The translations under genes and the position numbers were made by a program. A DNA stretch of 64,000 nt from Sisyra terminalis (lineage: Eukaryota > Arthropoda > Insecta > Neuroptera > Sisyridae): positions 6,386,001-6,450,000 of the forward strand of contig OY292275.1 in assembly GCA_958496175.1 (NCBI GenBank), written 5' to 3'. The notes under the pieces were generated by a model. It was given only the letters and a program-made list of their open reading frames with translations. It did no database searches and was not told the origin of the DNA. Shown one piece after another: positions 62,301 through 64,000 of this stretch (the first letter of the stretch is position 1; each line of letters begins with the position of its first letter).

Positions 62301-64000
62301 TACTGACATAAGGGCCTTGTTTCATAATGCGTTTTCAAAAATAGTCCTTATAAGGGAATCTGACCCCCTAAAAATGACCGATATCATGGTAAATTTGCCG
62401 TATGCAATTTTACATCCTTAACTTACCGTTTTAATTTACCAAGGATACAGCCACTACATGCCTTATATTTTTATATAGTTTTATTGAGGACGATTCAATT
62501 AACAATATTCAAGTGATTCGGTGTGAAAAAAACAATCCTTTATATCCTTTTCATGCCCTTGAAAATAGTCCTTTTTGGAACTTTGAAACGATATTGTGCC
62601 TGTCCTTTTGCACACAGGGCGAAAATTTTTTCACAGTTGTACTGACATAAGGGCCTTGTTTCATAATTCGTTTTCAAAAATAGTCCTTATAAGGGAATCT
62701 GACCCCCTAAAAATGACCGATATCAGGGTAAATTTGCCGTATGCAAATTTACATCCTTAACTTTCCGTTTTAATTTACCAAGGATACAGCCACTACATGC
62801 CTTATATTTTTATATAGTTTTATTGAAGACGATTCAATTAACAATATTCAATTGATTTGGTGTGAAAAAAACAATCCTTTATATCCTTTTCATGCCCTTG
62901 AAAATAGTTCTTTTGGGAACTTTGAAACGATATTGTGCCTGTCCTTTTGCACACAGGACGAAAATTTTTTCACAGTTGTACTCACATAATGACCTTGTTT
63001 CATAATGCGTTTTCAAAAATAGTCCTTATAAGGGAATCTGATCCCCTAAAAATGACCGATATCAGGGTAAATTTGCCGTATGCAATTTTACATCCTTAAC
63101 TTTCCGTTTTAATTTACCAAGGATACAGCCACTACATGCCTTATATTTTTATATAGTTTTATTGAGGACGATTCAATTAACAATATTCAATTGATTTGGT
63201 GTGAAAAAAACAATCCTTTATATCCTTTTCATGCCCTTGAAAATAGTCCTTTTTGGAACTTTGAAACGATATTGTGCCTGTCCTTTTGCCCAAAGGACGA
63301 AAATTTTTTCACAGTTGTTCTGACATAAGGGCCTTGTTTCATAATGCGTTTTCAAAAATAGTCCTTATAAGGGAATCTGACCCCCTAAAAATGACCGATA
63401 TCAGGGTAAATTTGCCGTATGCAATTTTACATCCTTAACTTTCCGTTTTAATTTACCAAGGATACAGCCACTACATGCCTTATATTTTTATATAGTTTTA
63501 TTGAGGACGATTCAATTAACAATATTCAATTGATTTGGTGTGAAAAAAACAATCCTTTATATCCTTTTCATGCCCTTGAAAATAGTCCTTTTTGGAACTT
63601 TGAAACGATATTGTGCCTGTCCTTTTGCACACAGGACGAAAATTTTTTCACAGTTGTACTGACATAAGGGCCTTGTTTCATAATTCGTTTTCAAAAATAG
63701 TCCTTATAAGGGAATCTGACCCACTAAAAATGACCGATATCAGGGTAAATTTGCCGTATGCAATTTTACATCCTTAACTTTCCGTTTTAATTTACCAAGG
63801 ATACAGCCACTACATGCCTTATATTTTTATATAGTTTTATTGAGGACGATTCAATTAACAATATTCAATTGATTTGGTGTGAAAAAAACAATCCTTTATA
63901 TCCTTTTCATGCCCTTGAAAATAGTCCTTTTTGGAACTTTGAAACGATATTGTGCCTGTCCTTTTGCACACAGGACGAAAATTTTTTCACAGTTGTTCTG
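59365..64000. repeat. 339-bp satellite array, about 13.7 units, continuing beyond right edge
   Basis: The landmark AAGGATaCAGCCACTACATG recurs with G positions 59394, 59733, 60071, 60409, 60748, 61087, 61426, 61765, 62104, 62443, 62782, 63121, 63460 and 63799, i.e. spacings of 338-339 bp. Each unit reads: CAAGGAT-CAGCCACTACATG, ATTCAATT-ACAATATTCAA, TTATATCCTTTTCATG, GAACTTTGAAACGATATTGT, CCTGTCCTTTTGCACACAGG, CCTTGTTTCATAATGCG, AGTCCTTATAAGGGAATCTG, ATGACCGATATCAGGG, TTTGCCGTATGCAATTTTAC. The first two units are clearly more diverged than those to the right. No coding capacity. Confidence 0.97.

Noticed and set aside
59365..64000. CRISPR array
   Set aside because: Repeats are 339-bp tandem units without unique spacers, in a eukaryotic genome with introns.

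Overview
This is an AT-rich insect-like nuclear genomic window. The genes have short introns with GT-AG borders, there is no operon structure, and the spacers hold decayed transposons, tRNA-derived SINE copies and a tandem satellite. Order cannot be fixed from sequence alone. A fly of the Drosophila type is unlikely, because ERMARD is present (as far as I recall, Drosophila lacks it). All gene models were built by hand from reading frames, splice sites and remembered family similarity; no alignment was run.

Layout. (1) 1-10 kb: the 5' half of an Ack/TNK2 tyrosine kinase (-), the complete ERMARD gene (+) and a BCL7-type SWI/SNF subunit (-). Ack and ERMARD diverge; ERMARD and BCL7 converge. (2) 10-18.4 kb: a 14-exon TRIM37 E3 ligase (+), then a NUDT6-like Nudix hydrolase (+) whose third intron carries a 740-bp TTAA-flanked MITE. 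(3) 18.4-23 kb: a spacer with a SINE, a possible reverse-transcriptase remnant, a diverged dimer of the satellite found at the right edge, and two unexplained exon-like pieces. (4) 23-28.5 kb: a cysteine-sulfinate-decarboxylase-like gene with one coding exon (+) and a six-exon allantoinase (+). (5) 28.8-34.4 kb: a seven-exon diacylglycerol lipase beta (-), whose first coding exon lies 2.5 kb from the second. (6) 35.2-37.8 kb: a nested transposon block, with a Jockey-like fragment and a TTAA MITE inside a hAT-like element, and a pogo/Tigger-like MITE inside the TTAA MITE. (7) 38-56 kb: a gene-poor stretch with two palindromes carrying hammerhead-ribozyme-like motifs, a DUF4371/hAT-like transposase remnant, a hAT MITE with a perfect 8-bp target duplication, and a 118-bp inverted repeat. 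(8) 56.4-58.5 kb: RRN3/TIF-IA (-). (9) 59.37 kb to the right edge: about 13.7 copies of a 339-bp satellite with signs of a six-monomer (2,034-bp) higher-order repeat.

The genes are housekeeping or metabolic and do not form one pathway: signalling (Ack, DAGLB), chromatin (BCL7), centrosome/ubiquitin (TRIM37), rRNA transcription (RRN3), purine breakdown (allantoinase), sulfinate/beta-amino-acid metabolism (CSAD-like). I found no multi-gene system. The least ordinary signals are the hammerhead-like palindromes, the satellite's higher-order structure and the nested transposons.
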